Assembly: GCA_029265085.1 (NCBI GenBank)
Contig: JAJUJY010000022.1
Location: 1 to 41,350, forward strand
Direction: 5' to 3'
DNA: 41,350 nt
Source of the DNA: Chloroflexota bacterium
Lineage (GTDB): Bacteria; Chloroflexota; Anaerolineae; Anaerolineales; Anaerolineaceae
The position numbers were made by a program, and so were the translations under genes. Every line of letters starts with the position of its first letter. Position 1 is the stretch's first letter. Positions 16,040-24,181 of this stretch are shown here, piece by piece. The notes beneath the pieces are model-generated. The model was given only the letters and a program-made list of their open reading frames with translations. It was not told the origin of the DNA and made no database searches.

Positions 16040-17713
16040 ATGACGTACTATAACTATCAAATTGCGCAAGAAGATTTTTTTAATGCCCGCCGCAAAGCTG
16101 CTTTTCAACAGGTGATGGCGCGCTTAAGTGGAAAATCTTCTGAATTATTGCGATATGACCAGGTTCAGACTTATTTACGGCCGCTCAATACCAGCGATCG
16201 TGGTTTGCAAGACATTCCATTGGATGCAATTGTAGGCAGTGTTGGCCGTTTTGAAGATTACACGCGCTCCTTTTTGCCCAAGCATGATAGTGATGCAGTC
16301 CGATGGGCGAATGTCCGGCATTATATTGAAGAAAATGGTATTCCACCGATTGATGTATTTAAGATCGGTGAGGTGTATTTTGTTAAAGACGGGAACCACC
16401 GTGTGTCCATTGCCCGCCAATTAGATTTCCAAACAATTCCCGCTTATGTGATCGAAGTAAAAACACGCGTACCGCTTTCTGCTCAAGATGATCTTGAAGA
16501 TATTTTGTGCAAGGCGAGGTATGTTAATTTTCTTGAGCAAACCAACCTAGATCGTCTTCGCCCGGAAGCGAATTTATATCTTAGTTTTTGCGGTCAATAT
16601 GATCTCTTGTTGGATCACATCCAGGTGCACCAATATTTCATGGGGCTGGATTTTCAGCGGGAAATTCCCTATGTAGAAGCAGTTACGCATTGGTATGACA
16701 CCGTTTATTTACCTGTCATTGATTTAATTCAGGAACTGGGTTTACTAAAACTATACCCCGGAAGAACAGAAGCGGATCTCTATGTGCTGGTTGCGCAGCA
16801 CCGGGAAAAATTGGAAGAAGATTTGGGCTGGCAAATTGAGGCTGAGGATGTGACGGCAGATTTGGTACGGAAAAGCGGCAAACTAATCCAGGAAGAGGAG
16901 TGTCCGCCGGAATTGCAGCCGTGTGATGAAGGAGAAGACCCGGCCAAAGCCCAATTGTTTGAAGATATTCTTGTGGCGGGGCGTGGCTTACCAGCAGATG
17001 AAACAATGTTACGCCATGCGATTCGCGTGGCGCAGCGCGAGAATGCGCGTTTACTCGGACTGCGTGTGGTGGCATATCCAACGGAGGAGAAATCAGCGGA
17101 AGTGCAGGCTGTTTTGGAAGGTTTTCGCAGCCGCTGCCAGGAAGCAGGGGTGCGCGCTGAAGCAGCCGTTGAAACGGGTTCCGTACCGGGGCGGATTATC
17201 CAAAGAGCGGCCTGGGCAGATCTGGTTACATTAAGCCTGGTGCGCACAAGCGCGAATGCAACCCAGGTTGGTTTTGGCAGCGATCTGAACCAGATTTTGC
17301 AGCGTAGCCCCCGCCCAGTGTTGATTGTGCCGGAAGAGGCCGATTCGATGATAGACCGGCCGCTGTTAGCCTATGACGGCAGCCCAAAGTCAAATGAGGC
17401 GCTGTATTTGAGTGCCTACGTGGCGGCACGTTGGAAATTTGCTTTGACGGTCTTATCGGTTGGGGCAGGATTAATGGCTGAGGATTCGATTGAGCGTGCC
17501 AGACGGTATTTGAATCGTTACCAGATTCAAGCAGAATATATTACCCAGCCAGGAAATATCGCTGAAACCATTCTGGAAACTGCCCAATCTCGCAATTGCA
17601 ATTTTATCATCATGGGTGGTTTTGGAGAGCGTGCTTTGTTCCAATGGCTATTAGGCAGCACAGTGGATAAAGTGCTTGCGATTACTCGCATCCCTGTGGT
17701 GGTTTGCCGGTAA
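16040..17713 (+). CDS. ParB-fold domain fused to two universal stress protein (USP) domains
   Basis: A 557-residue cytosolic protein. Residues 15-140 are a ParB/sulfiredoxin-like domain (PPIDVFKIGEVYFVKDGNHR, motif 117-121) paralogous to the stand-alone protein at 1200-1679. Residues 145-300 are a helical linker (YRPEANLYLSF, YYDTVYLPVIDLIQELGL-like segments) similar in style to DUF4032 proteins. Residues 305-420 are a first USP domain with no clear nucleotide motif. Residues 425-557 are a second USP domain with a perfect ATP-binding motif G-2x-G-9x-GS (MGGFGERALFQWLLGS). Only the second USP is therefore expected to bind ATP. The start has a GGTGG-type site. A methyltransferase-like gene begins 25 bases after the stop. 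A stress-linked nucleotide-sensing role is inferred. Confidence 0.82.
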   Translation: MTYYNYQIAQEDFFNARRKAAFQQVMARLSGKSSELLRYDQVQTYLRPLNTSDRGLQDIPLDAIVGSVGRFEDYTRSFLPKHDSDAVRWANVRHYIEENGIPPIDVFKIGEVYFVKDGNHRVSIARQLDFQTIPAYVIEVKTRVPLSAQDDLEDILCKARYVNFLEQTNLDRLRPEANLYLSFCGQYDLLLDHIQVHQYFMGLDFQREIPYVEAVTHWYDTVYLPVIDLIQELGLLKLYPGRTEADLYVLVAQHREKLEEDLGWQIEAEDVTADLVRKSGKLIQEEECPPELQPCDEGEDPAKAQLFEDILVAGRGLPADETMLRHAIRVAQRENARLLGLRVVAYPTEEKSAEVQAVLEGFRSRCQEAGVRAEAAVETGSVPGRIIQRAAWADLVTLSLVRTSANATQVGFGSDLNQILQRSPRPVLIVPEEADSMIDRPLLAYDGSPKSNEALYLSAYVAARWKFALTVLSVGAGLMAEDSIERARRYLNRYQIQAEYITQPGNIAETILETAQSRNCNFIIMGGFGERALFQWLLGSTVDKVLAITRIPVVVCR

Positions 17714-17737
17714 ATCTTTTCACGCGCACAGGTTCTT

Positions 17738-18580
17738 TTGAAGTCATCATCACGATACCGCCCATTAGGTCAGGTCACCCGCGGGAAAACCGCTCGCAAC
17801 CGTCTGCGCCGGGTGGATATCTATTTGCTTTTAACAGAATCCAGCCTGTTACGCCGAAAATATGCTCAAGCAAATCGAGCTTTTTATGTGGACCTGGGGT
17901 ACGGTGCCGAACCGTTTACCACGCTGGAAAGCGCGGAGCGCTTGCGCACAGCGAATCCCCATTTGCCCGTGTTGGGAGTGGAAATTGAGCCTGACAGGGT
18001 GGCTGCTGCCAGGCCGTTTGAAGATGACCAGACGTTTTTTCGCCTGGGAGGATTTAATATTCCCCTTGAATCCGGTGAATCTGTGCGGCTAATCCGCGCA
18101 TTTAATGTGCTGCGCCAGTATGAAGAAGATCAGGTGCTGGATGCTCACTTAATGATGGGAAAATCTTTACTGCCGGGTGGTTTGGTGATCGAAGGTACCT
18201 CTGATCCTTTTGGACGGGTGTGGGTAGCCAATTTGCTGCGCAAAGAAGAAGCAGAGCCGGGCCGCGTTTTTCATGAGGGAGTTTTATTCAGTACCAACTT
18301 CCATCTGGGCTTTGATCCATCGATTTTTCAGCCGGTATTGCCCAAAAATTATATTCACCGCATGGTTGAGGGTGAAGAGATCTTTCTGTTTTTAGAAGCC
18401 TGGAAAGCCGCAGCACGCGATATGATTGCTATCCGATCCTTCGGCTTACGCCAATGGTTTGCAGCAAGTGCGGCTAGGTTATCTGAAAGCGGATACTATA
18501 TTGATCTGCGCCCGCAGCTGCTCCGCAGAGGATTTCTTCTCTGGCGCTTCTACCCCCCTCGTGAAATTTGCCAATCGTGA
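17738..18580 (+). CDS. Class I SAM-dependent methyltransferase-like protein
   Basis: A 280-residue protein starting at TTG (AGG five bases upstream). FYVDLGYGAEPFTT (about 50-63) fits methyltransferase motif I, the SAM-binding glycine loop. VLGVEIEPDRV (about 78-88) fits motif II with its acidic ribose ligand. LLPGGLVIEGTSDPFG resembles the post-motif region. The N-terminus is basic (RGKTARNRLRRVD), which could contact nucleic acid. I cannot name a substrate. It follows the ParB-USP gene by 25 bases, so the two are probably co-transcribed. Confidence 0.7.
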   Translation: MKSSSRYRPLGQVTRGKTARNRLRRVDIYLLLTESSLLRRKYAQANRAFYVDLGYGAEPFTTLESAERLRTANPHLPVLGVEIEPDRVAAARPFEDDQTFFRLGGFNIPLESGESVRLIRAFNVLRQYEEDQVLDAHLMMGKSLLPGGLVIEGTSDPFGRVWVANLLRKEEAEPGRVFHEGVLFSTNFHLGFDPSIFQPVLPKNYIHRMVEGEEIFLFLEAWKAAARDMIAIRSFGLRQWFAASAARLSESGYYIDLRPQLLRRGFLLWRFYPPREICQS

Positions 18581-18648
18581 GTCTGGATTTAATAAATTTT
18601 ATATCTTCCTCTTGCAAATTTTTAATTTTTCTGGATTAAGATGAAAAT

Positions 18649-18664
18649 GTAAGCGGCAGCTTAC
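18649..18664 (+). promoter_or_regulatory. Small palindrome upstream of hsp20
   Basis: GTAAGC-GGCA-GCTTAC lies about 40 bases before the hsp20 start. It could be a regulator site or an RNA hairpin. No CIRCE or HAIR element is present. TTGCAA at 18612 could be a -35, but the matching -10 is poor. Confidence 0.3.
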
Positions 18665-18701
18665 CAAAATTAATCATAAAGTTTGCATAAGGAGGTGTGT
18701 T

Positions 18702-19154
18702 ATGCTTACTCGTTGGAATCCGTATCGGGAAATGATGAAGATGCAGCGCATGATGGATCGAATGATGGACCGGAATTTCTTTGACTGGCCTGCGGATTGG
18801 GAAAACCCAGAATTAGGCCTGGCCCTGGATGTGGTGGATAAGGGTGAAGAATTTTTGGTAAAAGCCTCCATTCCGGGAATAAATCCGGATGATCTGGAGA
18901 TTACATACAAAGAAAATGTCCTGACCATTCAGGGTGAACTCAAAGCAGAGGAAGAGAAGGAAGAAGAACAGTATTACCTGCGCGAGCGCCGCTACGGCCG
19001 CTTCTCACGCAGCATAGCTCTGCCAACCATTGTCGATGCAGATAAGATCGAAGCCAAATATCATGACGGTATCTTGACTTTACGCCTGCCGAAAGCCGAG
19101 GAATCGAAACCCAAGCGAATTGAAATCAAAACTGGCAAAATGCTTGAAGGATAA
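18702..19154 (+). CDS. Small heat-shock protein, Hsp20/alpha-crystallin family
   Basis: A 150-residue ATP-independent holdase chaperone. The N-terminal arm is rich in Met and Arg (MLTRWNPYREMMKMQRMMDR). The alpha-crystallin domain spans about 40-140: LDVVDKGEEFLVKASIPGI, then DDLEITYKENVLTIQGE, then RRYGRFSRSIALP and YHDGILTLRLPKAEE. The C-terminal RIEIKTG carries the IxI motif that docks the dimer into oligomers. The AAGGAGGTG ribosome site is one of the strongest in the window and suggests high expression. It is monocistronic, followed by a palindromic terminator. Thermal or oxidative stress control is expected, but no known heat-shock operator is visible. Confidence 0.93.
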   Translation: MLTRWNPYREMMKMQRMMDRMMDRNFFDWPADWENPELGLALDVVDKGEEFLVKASIPGINPDDLEITYKENVLTIQGELKAEEEKEEEQYYLRERRYGRFSRSIALPTIVDADKIEAKYHDGILTLRLPKAEESKPKRIEIKTGKMLEG

Positions 19155-19174
19155 TTCGGAAACTTGATTTAACT

Positions 19175-19210
19175 CACAGCCCCGCAAATTTGCGGGGCTG
19201 TGATCTTTTC
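19175..19210 (+). terminator. Palindromic terminator of hsp20
   Basis: A perfect 28-bp palindrome (19175-19202, arms CACAGCCCCGCAAA / TTTGCGGGGCTGTG) is followed by ATCTTTTC. It also marks the end of the convergent M50-like gene, which ends at 19219. Confidence 0.75.
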
Positions 19211-19218
19211 TGGTGATT

Positions 19219-20196
19219 TTATTTCTTTAGATAGACTTGAATTGTTCCGGAGGAGGACTGCTGGCTGGTTAATAAAACCTGGTACGTTCCGGAAGGAAAA
19301 ATTTGCTCCAGCTGCGTACTGTCGCGATCGGAACGATATCCTTCAGCATGGAACAGGCTGGTGGAAAATTGATTTGAACCATTCAGGCGCAAATCCAGAT
19401 AGTTTGAATTGACATTATTGAAAACAATCAATACACCAGCAGTTTGTTCACCTGGCAAAGTAAATTCTGCCAGAACCGCGTCTGTAAATCCCATTTGGGT
19501 CAGGTCCAGTTCGTTAACCATTGTGTACCCTTTTGGAACCTGATTGGGGATAATCGATGGCGCGCTGATTTGCACAGCCAGGGCAGCGACAACTACCAGT
19601 GTGAAAGTAGCAGCCAGGGTAATCCAGGTGGACTGATTATTCTCAGGCTCAGTTTGTTTGACAAAGTCACGCACAACCTGAAAATTACCGGCGCGCAGCC
19701 GCATCAAGAGCAAACTTCCCCCAATCAGCAAGAAGCTAATTGCTGCCAAAAGATAGGGGTTTAGCCCGGAAGTATCTAAAAAACGGGTAACATCATCTCC
19801 GGCCGGAGCTGAACCGCTTGGATATAACAGTGGAATTATCACCCACGGTGTTGTAGAGCCGATGATCCCCAGGGAAGCCATCCATCGAATTGTTCCGGAC
19901 AGGCGGGTTGTTTTTTGGGGGACAAGCATCATGACAATTGCCCAAACCAGCAGAGGTACAGCCATTCCGGCGATCGATACAATTGCGCGTTGTGGATCGG
20001 TCAGGCTGCCGTCCCAATGGACGCGGGCGTTGAAATCTAAGAAGTTAATATCAAAATACTGGATTTTTGCGCCGAAAATTACCGCAAAAAGGGCATGGCC
20101 GCCCTCGTGTAAAAAGGTATAAATCGTCAGCATCCACAAAACGGCGAATAACACGCTGATAGAGCGGAGCAGAGGGGAGTTAGTGTTTGATTTCAT
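19219..20196 (-). CDS. M50-like (site-2-protease-type) membrane metallopeptidase candidate
   Basis: A 325-residue protein from the ATG at 20196. The first hydrophobic helix carries HEGGH (H30, E31, H34), the HExxH zinc motif seen in M50 intramembrane proteases. About five or six further hydrophobic segments follow (near 70-90, 95-115, 140-160, 180-200). A C-terminal soluble region of about 120 residues (from SAPSIIPNQVPKGY) looks like a small beta-rich domain. The second metal motif LDG typical of M50 was not found, so proteolytic activity is uncertain. The ribosome site is weak. The gene lies alone between hsp20 and the YwiC-like operon. Confidence 0.65.
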   Translation of the reverse strand: MKSNTNSPLLRSISVLFAVLWMLTIYTFLHEGGHALFAVIFGAKIQYFDINFLDFNARVHWDGSLTDPQRAIVSIAGMAVPLLVWAIVMMLVPQKTTRLSGTIRWMASLGIIGSTTPWVIIPLLYPSGSAPAGDDVTRFLDTSGLNPYLLAAISFLLIGGSLLLMRLRAGNFQVVRDFVKQTEPENNQSTWITLAATFTLVVVAALAVQISAPSIIPNQVPKGYTMVNELDLTQMGFTDAVLAEFTLPGEQTAGVLIVFNNVNSNYLDLRLNGSNQFSTSLFHAEGYRSDRDSTQLEQIFPSGTYQVLLTSQQSSSGTIQVYLKK

Positions 20197-20246
20197 AAAC
20201 AAAGACCAGTCATTAATAAATTTGCAAGCCTGATTATATCCTGGAA

Positions 20247-20281
20247 AATCAAAACCGCGCCTGGGTGAGAAGGCGCGGTTT
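20247..20281 (-). terminator. Terminator of the HAD/flavoprotein/YwiC-like operon
   Basis: An 11-bp stem (plus-strand arms AAACCGCGCCT 20252-20262 and AGGCGCGGTTT 20271-20281) with an 8-nt loop. On the minus strand it is followed by TGATTTTCC. It lies 20 bases past the YwiC-like stop codon. Confidence 0.8.
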
Positions 20282-20302
20282 ATGGAAAATTCGTTTGACA
20301 GT

Positions 20303-21148
20303 CTAAAATGGCCAGGTCAGAATAAATACCAGGGTAAACAGACTACTGATAATCAGCTGGCGTATGCCAATGGCGGTTGGTTTTACTTGCAGGGCGGGAT
20401 GCAGAGTGCCCCAAATCGTTTCAATCCATTGGATTGCAAAAGCCAGGGGCAGCCAGGGAGAAACAAGGCGGGTAATTGCCAGGATGGCAACGATGGCCAA
20501 TGCAGTGCTGGAATATGCCAAAGAGCGCGCTCCCAACTGGAGCTGAGCTTTTCGCGCGGGTATTTCTTTCAGCGGCCGCTGCTCCAGGCGCAGATAAGCG
20601 TACACAATGGAACTGGCGGACTGCAGCCAGACCAATCCCCAAAGGAGCCAGCCCAGTGGATCTGCTTTTCCGCTGCCCGCCCAATAGGCAGCAGGGGCAG
20701 TCAGTGCTAAAACACCGCTGGCAATGATTTCCACCCCAGGTTGGCGGCGCTCTGCGCGCTTCGAGACCAGCCAGAGGTGCCAACATAAGACAGGTAATCC
20801 AGGTACAGCCAGCCAGAGGATATATGCGGCTTGCAGATAGATCAATCCGGCAACTGCAATGGCCCCAATCAGGCCGTAGAGGGAAGCCCAAAAGACAGCA
20901 GCCGGAAGTTCACTGGCCGGACGGCGTTTACTGAATATTTTTACCATCACGGTAACTGGCTGGCGGATCATAAATCCAGCCAGGGCGGCCAGGATCAACA
21001 CTCCGGAGGCCAGTTGAAACTTGGGGGCAAGCAATAAACCAATCAGCAGCGGACTAAATAAAAAGACCCAGGAGCCGTGTTCGGTAGGAATAGCAATGTG
21101 CCGTAAAAATAATTTTGGCATGGTTTGCGAATGGGTTTGTGACTGCAT
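20303..21148 (-). CDS. YwiC-like integral membrane protein
   Basis: About 281 residues from the ATG at 21148. Candidate starts also lie at 21121 (ATG) and 21196 (TTG), and none has a clear ribosome site. The signature IPTEHGSWVF near the N-terminus, followed by about nine hydrophobic helices, matches the YwiC family. Basic loops (SKRRPAS, SKRAERRQPG) suggest the cytoplasmic face. The function of the family is not established. It is last in a minus-strand operon after the phytoene-desaturase-like flavoprotein (60-base gap), so it may take part in the same lipid or isoprenoid pathway. That is inference. Confidence 0.75.
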   Translation of the reverse strand: MQSQTHSQTMPKLFLRHIAIPTEHGSWVFLFSPLLIGLLLAPKFQLASGVLILAALAGFMIRQPVTVMVKIFSKRRPASELPAAVFWASLYGLIGAIAVAGLIYLQAAYILWLAVPGLPVLCWHLWLVSKRAERRQPGVEIIASGVLALTAPAAYWAGSGKADPLGWLLWGLVWLQSASSIVYAYLRLEQRPLKEIPARKAQLQLGARSLAYSSTALAIVAILAITRLVSPWLPLAFAIQWIETIWGTLHPALQVKPTAIGIRQLIISSLFTLVFILTWPF

Positions 21149-21208
21149 AAGAACAGGGTACTTTAAACCAATCCGAATTACTTTGCGCTGGCGCAAATAT
21201 GGATGGAT

Positions 21209-22717
21209 TTAATCGTCAGTCCGGGTAATAAATGATTTGCCCCTGCTTGCACAGATATCTTTAATCACATCCCGACCGGATGCGGCTGAAAGTTCCACGT
21301 TGCCGCCAGGCTCAACCCATTGACCGATCATGTAAAAATTCCGCAGCCCCGGCAGGGTTTTGCTCATCCCCACGCCCATCATCATACTCATTTTTCGGTT
21401 CGTCAGTGCCCAGCCGTGAATTGCCCCTCGCCAGTTGGCGGTATAGCGTTCGTAGGTGGTCGGTGTGGCCACATCAATGACTTCGATTTGCTCCCGAATA
21501 CCGGGATAGCGGGTTTCTAAAGCGGCGATAATTTGTTCGGCAGCCGCTTGTTTGGCTGCCTCGTATTCCTGCGGATTGTTTTGGAGTGCTTTCCAATAAT
21601 CATAATCGGCTTCACACCAGAAGGTCAGCGCTGATTTGCCTTTCGGTGCGCAGGCTGGATCAAAATTGTAATGCTTCATAACAAGCCTGTCGTGCGGAAT
21701 ACCCCCCAGGTCTATCGGGTCTGTTAGCGGAAAATTAATCGAGCTTGGCTCGACCGGGAACTCTCGGGCTGCACCGATTGAGATTTGCAGGATCGAGTGT
21801 GCCGCCTGCATTGTTTGGTAGGTGTTGCGAATTGCCCGGCTGAGATACTTGCCTTCGAGTAATTCGAACAGGGTGGCGCGACCGTCTGCCGCTGAAATTA
21901 TCAGGTCACCGCGGACTTCCATTCCATCTTCCAGAAGCAGCCCCACAGCACGGTTATCTTCTACTAAAATTTTCTGGATGCGCGTATTGTAGTGGATTTT
22001 TCCACCCAGGCTGAGATAATGGTCTGCCAGGCTTTTGGCAAATGCCAGAGAGCCGCCCAATGGATACCCCGCCTCATGGTCGTTCATCATCCCCAGGGTC
22101 ATCAATAAAACCATCATCGGAAAATCCGGCGGAGAAAATTGAAAGAATTGCGGCAGAGCCTCACGGATCAGCGGGTCTTTAAATTGGCTGGCAAACTCAC
22201 GAACGGTCACTTTTTGCCAGCGTAACAGCGGGACCAGTACAGGCAGCATCATCTGGCCCATTTCAAGCCCTTCCATTGGGCTGCCAATAGTCATATCCAC
22301 CGGTAAATTGAGGTTGGTAAACTGGCGCAGAGCTTCTATAAAAGTTTGCGTTAACTTGGCGTCTTGGGGAGAAAGCTCCAGCATGTGCTGTTCCAGGCGG
22401 TCGATGTTGGTGTATAGAATAAACACCCGCCCATCGCGTCCCTCAAAACGGGTAAATTCGTCAAAATAATAGATTTTCCGGTTGTTTAGCAGCCCTAATT
22501 CATCCCAAAGCTGGTAGGTGCTGAAAGAGGGTTGCGTGCCGGTCAGGTAGCGGATACTGCCGTCAAAAAGATAGCCTTTGCGTTTCCAGGAGGTACACAA
22601 ACCGCCCGGCAAGAAGTGCAGCTCAAAAATTTGTGAATCCAGGCCGTTCATTTGGGCGTAGCACCCGGCTGAAAGCCCGGCCATACCCGCACCAATAATT
22701 AACACTTGATCGGTCAT
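21209..22717 (-). CDS. Phytoene-desaturase-like FAD-dependent oxidoreductase (CrtI family)
   Basis: A 502-residue flavoprotein. The N-terminal Rossmann dinucleotide motif is VLIIGAGMAGLSAGCYA (6-22), followed by the acidic FAD-ribose residue in FELHFLPGGLCTSWKRKG. The C-terminal FAD-binding segment reads LPGLRNFYMIGQWVEPGGNVELSAASG, typical of CrtI/CrtN-type desaturases and related NAD(P)/FAD oxidoreductases. The expected role is desaturation or redox conversion of an isoprenoid or lipid, but the substrate is unknown. No phytoene synthase or other carotenoid gene is nearby, so carotenoid synthesis is not shown. The AAGGAG ribosome site lies within a 10-bp hairpin (22723-22750). It is the middle gene of a minus-strand operon. 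Confidence 0.82.
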   Translation of the reverse strand: MTDQVLIIGAGMAGLSAGCYAQMNGLDSQIFELHFLPGGLCTSWKRKGYLFDGSIRYLTGTQPSFSTYQLWDELGLLNNRKIYYFDEFTRFEGRDGRVFILYTNIDRLEQHMLELSPQDAKLTQTFIEALRQFTNLNLPVDMTIGSPMEGLEMGQMMLPVLVPLLRWQKVTVREFASQFKDPLIREALPQFFQFSPPDFPMMVLLMTLGMMNDHEAGYPLGGSLAFAKSLADHYLSLGGKIHYNTRIQKILVEDNRAVGLLLEDGMEVRGDLIISAADGRATLFELLEGKYLSRAIRNTYQTMQAAHSILQISIGAAREFPVEPSSINFPLTDPIDLGGIPHDRLVMKHYNFDPACAPKGKSALTFWCEADYDYWKALQNNPQEYEAAKQAAAEQIIAALETRYPGIREQIEVIDVATPTTYERYTANWRGAIHGWALTNRKMSMMMGVGMSKTLPGLRNFYMIGQWVEPGGNVELSAASGRDVIKDICASRGKSFITRTDD

Positions 22718-22722
22718 ATCTC

Positions 22723-22750
22723 AATCTCCTTAATTGATTATAAGGAGATT
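22723..22750 (-). promoter_or_regulatory. Hairpin that sequesters the ribosome binding site of the flavoprotein gene
   Basis: On the minus-strand RNA, AATCTCCTTA pairs perfectly over 10 bp with TAAGGAGATT, whose AAGGAG is the Shine-Dalgarno site eight bases before the ATG at 22717. The loop is 8 nt. Melting, cleavage or coupled translation from the HAD gene could open it. As a DNA hairpin it is followed on the plus strand by TTTT, so a plus-strand terminator is a possible alternative reading. Confidence 0.6.
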
Positions 22751-22766
22751 TTTTCAATTGAAGGAA

Positions 22767-23573
22767 TTAATTTAAGATACCGGCTGTTCGCAGCATGGGA
22801 TAGAAAACGCCTTCTTGGAGCGGGTCTATGACGCGGTGTACTTTGGATTTTAGTTCTGGAGAACTGGCATCCACCGTAAATGAAAAATCAGCAATTTGCA
22901 GCATGGGGAGATCATTGCCGGAATCGCCAATGGCCAGGATCGTCACCTCGTTACGCGGCCAATCTTTTGCAAGTTCAAGAATGCTGGAGCCTTTATTAAT
23001 CCCAGGCGGGTTGATTTCTAAAATTTTGCCCATATTCAGCGTGAATTCAACCGGTAGGTTCTGCACTTTCTCAATGATGCGCTGGAGGGTCGGTGTATGG
23101 GTTGTGTTTGCGGTGATTTTGAAAAAGGCTTTCTCTTGACTTTGCCTGTTAAATGGAATCATTTTCAAGTCAAAACTTTCCAGTAATTGATCCCATTCTG
23201 GTGAAGAATTTAATTGGTTGATGGTATCCACTTCGAAAAAGCTGAAAGACAGGCTGGGATGCGTGATTTCTTTGGCAATTTGCACCAGCTGGTCTTGAAC
23301 GTCTCGGTCAAAAGGTGCCTGGCGCAGGATGACCTCTCCAGGCTGGTAAAGAATGGAGCCGTTTTGTAAGGCCATGTAAAGGGGAATTTTTTGCCCATGC
23401 CATAACCCTTCCCGGCTGAATAGGCTTTTTACAGAGTGCAGCAGCCGACCTGTGGTTGGGATGATCATTAATTCCCCAGGGTTTTGCAGTAACCGCAAAT
23501 CGTTGGGATGGATGGCGCGGTGCTCGTCAACCAGTGTTCCGTCGATGTCAAAGCAAATTATGGTTCTTTTCAT
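22767..23573 (-). CDS. HAD-superfamily (Cof-type, IIB) phosphatase
   Basis: A 268-residue hydrolase. Motif I is FDIDGTLVDE (nucleophile D9, acid D11), motif II lies in IPTTGR (T and following residues), and motif IV is LAIGDSGNDLPML. A central cap domain of about 100 residues (90-185) is of the type IIB. Family members dephosphorylate sugar phosphates and similar small molecules. The gene is divergent from the PTS operon and shares its 302-bp intergenic region with an 18-bp palindrome. A role in clearing excess sugar phosphate from that pathway is attractive but inferred. The start has GGAG 11 bases upstream. Confidence 0.86.
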   Translation of the reverse strand: MKRTIICFDIDGTLVDEHRAIHPNDLRLLQNPGELMIIPTTGRLLHSVKSLFSREGLWHGQKIPLYMALQNGSILYQPGEVILRQAPFDRDVQDQLVQIAKEITHPSLSFSFFEVDTINQLNSSPEWDQLLESFDLKMIPFNRQSQEKAFFKITANTTHTPTLQRIIEKVQNLPVEFTLNMGKILEINPPGINKGSSILELAKDWPRNEVTILAIGDSGNDLPMLQIADFSFTVDASSPELKSKVHRVIDPLQEGVFYPMLRTAGILN

Positions 23574-23647
23574 TCCGATAAGGCTCCAATAAAAAATCTC
23601 GTTTTACTCCGGTTGAGGCCGGTCTGCTCAAAAGAAGCAGTATGTCT

Positions 23648-23653
23648 ATTATA
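23648..23653 (-). promoter_or_regulatory. -10 box of the HAD operon, with the palindrome in its -35 region
   Basis: TATAAT on the minus strand. The expected -35 position (23671-23676) reads CATATG, not a consensus, and lies in the middle of the palindrome at 23665-23682. The promoter is thus likely controlled by whatever binds the palindrome. Confidence 0.45.
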
Positions 23654-23664
23654 AAGGGGAAATA

Positions 23665-23682
23665 CTTGCACATATGTGCAAG
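23665..23682. promoter_or_regulatory. 18-bp perfect palindrome: candidate SorC-type operator
   Basis: CTTGCACATATGTGCAAG is a perfect palindrome between the divergent HAD and PTS operons. Its centre is about 70 bp upstream of the predicted PTS start, a typical activator position, and overlaps the -35 of the divergent HAD promoter. The PTS operon encodes a SorC-type sugar-responsive regulator (26532-27485), the obvious candidate binder. Confidence 0.6.
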
Positions 23683-23708
23683 CTTATGAGAATATGTTTA
23701 TTAACTAC

Positions 23709-23737
23709 TTGAAATTTGGGTTTAAACATTGTATATT
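23709..23737 (+). promoter_or_regulatory. Promoter of the PTS operon
   Basis: TTGAAA (23709-23714) and TATATT (23732-23737) are separated by 17 bp. The predicted start near 23744 gives a leader of about 130 nt before the IIB gene. Confidence 0.7.
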
Positions 23738-23803
23738 TTGTGCTGTAAACTAATCCCCCTAAACTGCATAATAGCCTGACAACAAGAAAGTTACTGGATT
23801 GGG

Positions 23804-23839
23804 GATACGCACCGCGAGGCCGGTAAGCTGCGGCGTATC
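23804..23839 (+). other. Structured leader hairpin upstream of PTS IIB
   Basis: GATACG (23804-23809) pairs with CGTATC (23834-23839). After a 2-base bulge CCGC (23812-23815) pairs with GCGG (23830-23833), leaving a 14-nt G/A-rich loop. It lies in the 5' leader, 36 bases before the start codon. It matches no riboswitch class I recognise. Confidence 0.45.
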
Positions 23840-23875
23840 TGTGGTGTTTCTATTCATATTTCTCGGAGAGGATCT

Positions 23876-24181
23876 ATGCCAAGCCCAAAACGTGTTCTGA
23901 TTGTTTGTGGTACTGGAATTGCTACTGCTACCGTAGCAGCCGAAAAAGTCACCCAGGCTTTAAAAGCCAGAGGGATTGAGATTATTTCATCGCAGTGTCA
24001 CTCGATGGAGTCGCCTGCGAAAGTGCAGACGTTCAAGCCGCACATTATTGTTGCGACAACCCCTGTGCGCAAAGACCTCGGCGTGCCGGTGTTTAAAGGA
24101 ATTCCCTTCCTTACCGGTATCGGTGAAGCTGAATTGGTTGACCAAATTGTTGCTACATTAAAATCCCTTCCGGCTGATTAA
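23876..24181 (+). CDS. PTS system IIB component, galactitol type
   Basis: A 101-residue cytosolic phosphocarrier. The P-loop-like phosphocysteine motif VLIVCGTGIATATVAAEKV carries Cys11, which receives phosphate from IIA and passes it to the sugar bound by IIC. The spacing and the GTGIATATVAAEK pattern fit the galactitol (GatB) family rather than fructose or lactose types. SD GGAGAGG precedes the ATG by four bases. It is the first gene of the PTS operon, whose other parts (IIC, IIA, HPr, EI) all lie downstream on the same strand. It is separated from IIC by 313 bp containing a terminator-like hairpin, an unusual gap for partners that work together. Confidence 0.88.
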   Translation: MPSPKRVLIVCGTGIATATVAAEKVTQALKARGIEIISSQCHSMESPAKVQTFKPHIIVATTPVRKDLGVPVFKGIPFLTGIGEAELVDQIVATLKSLPAD

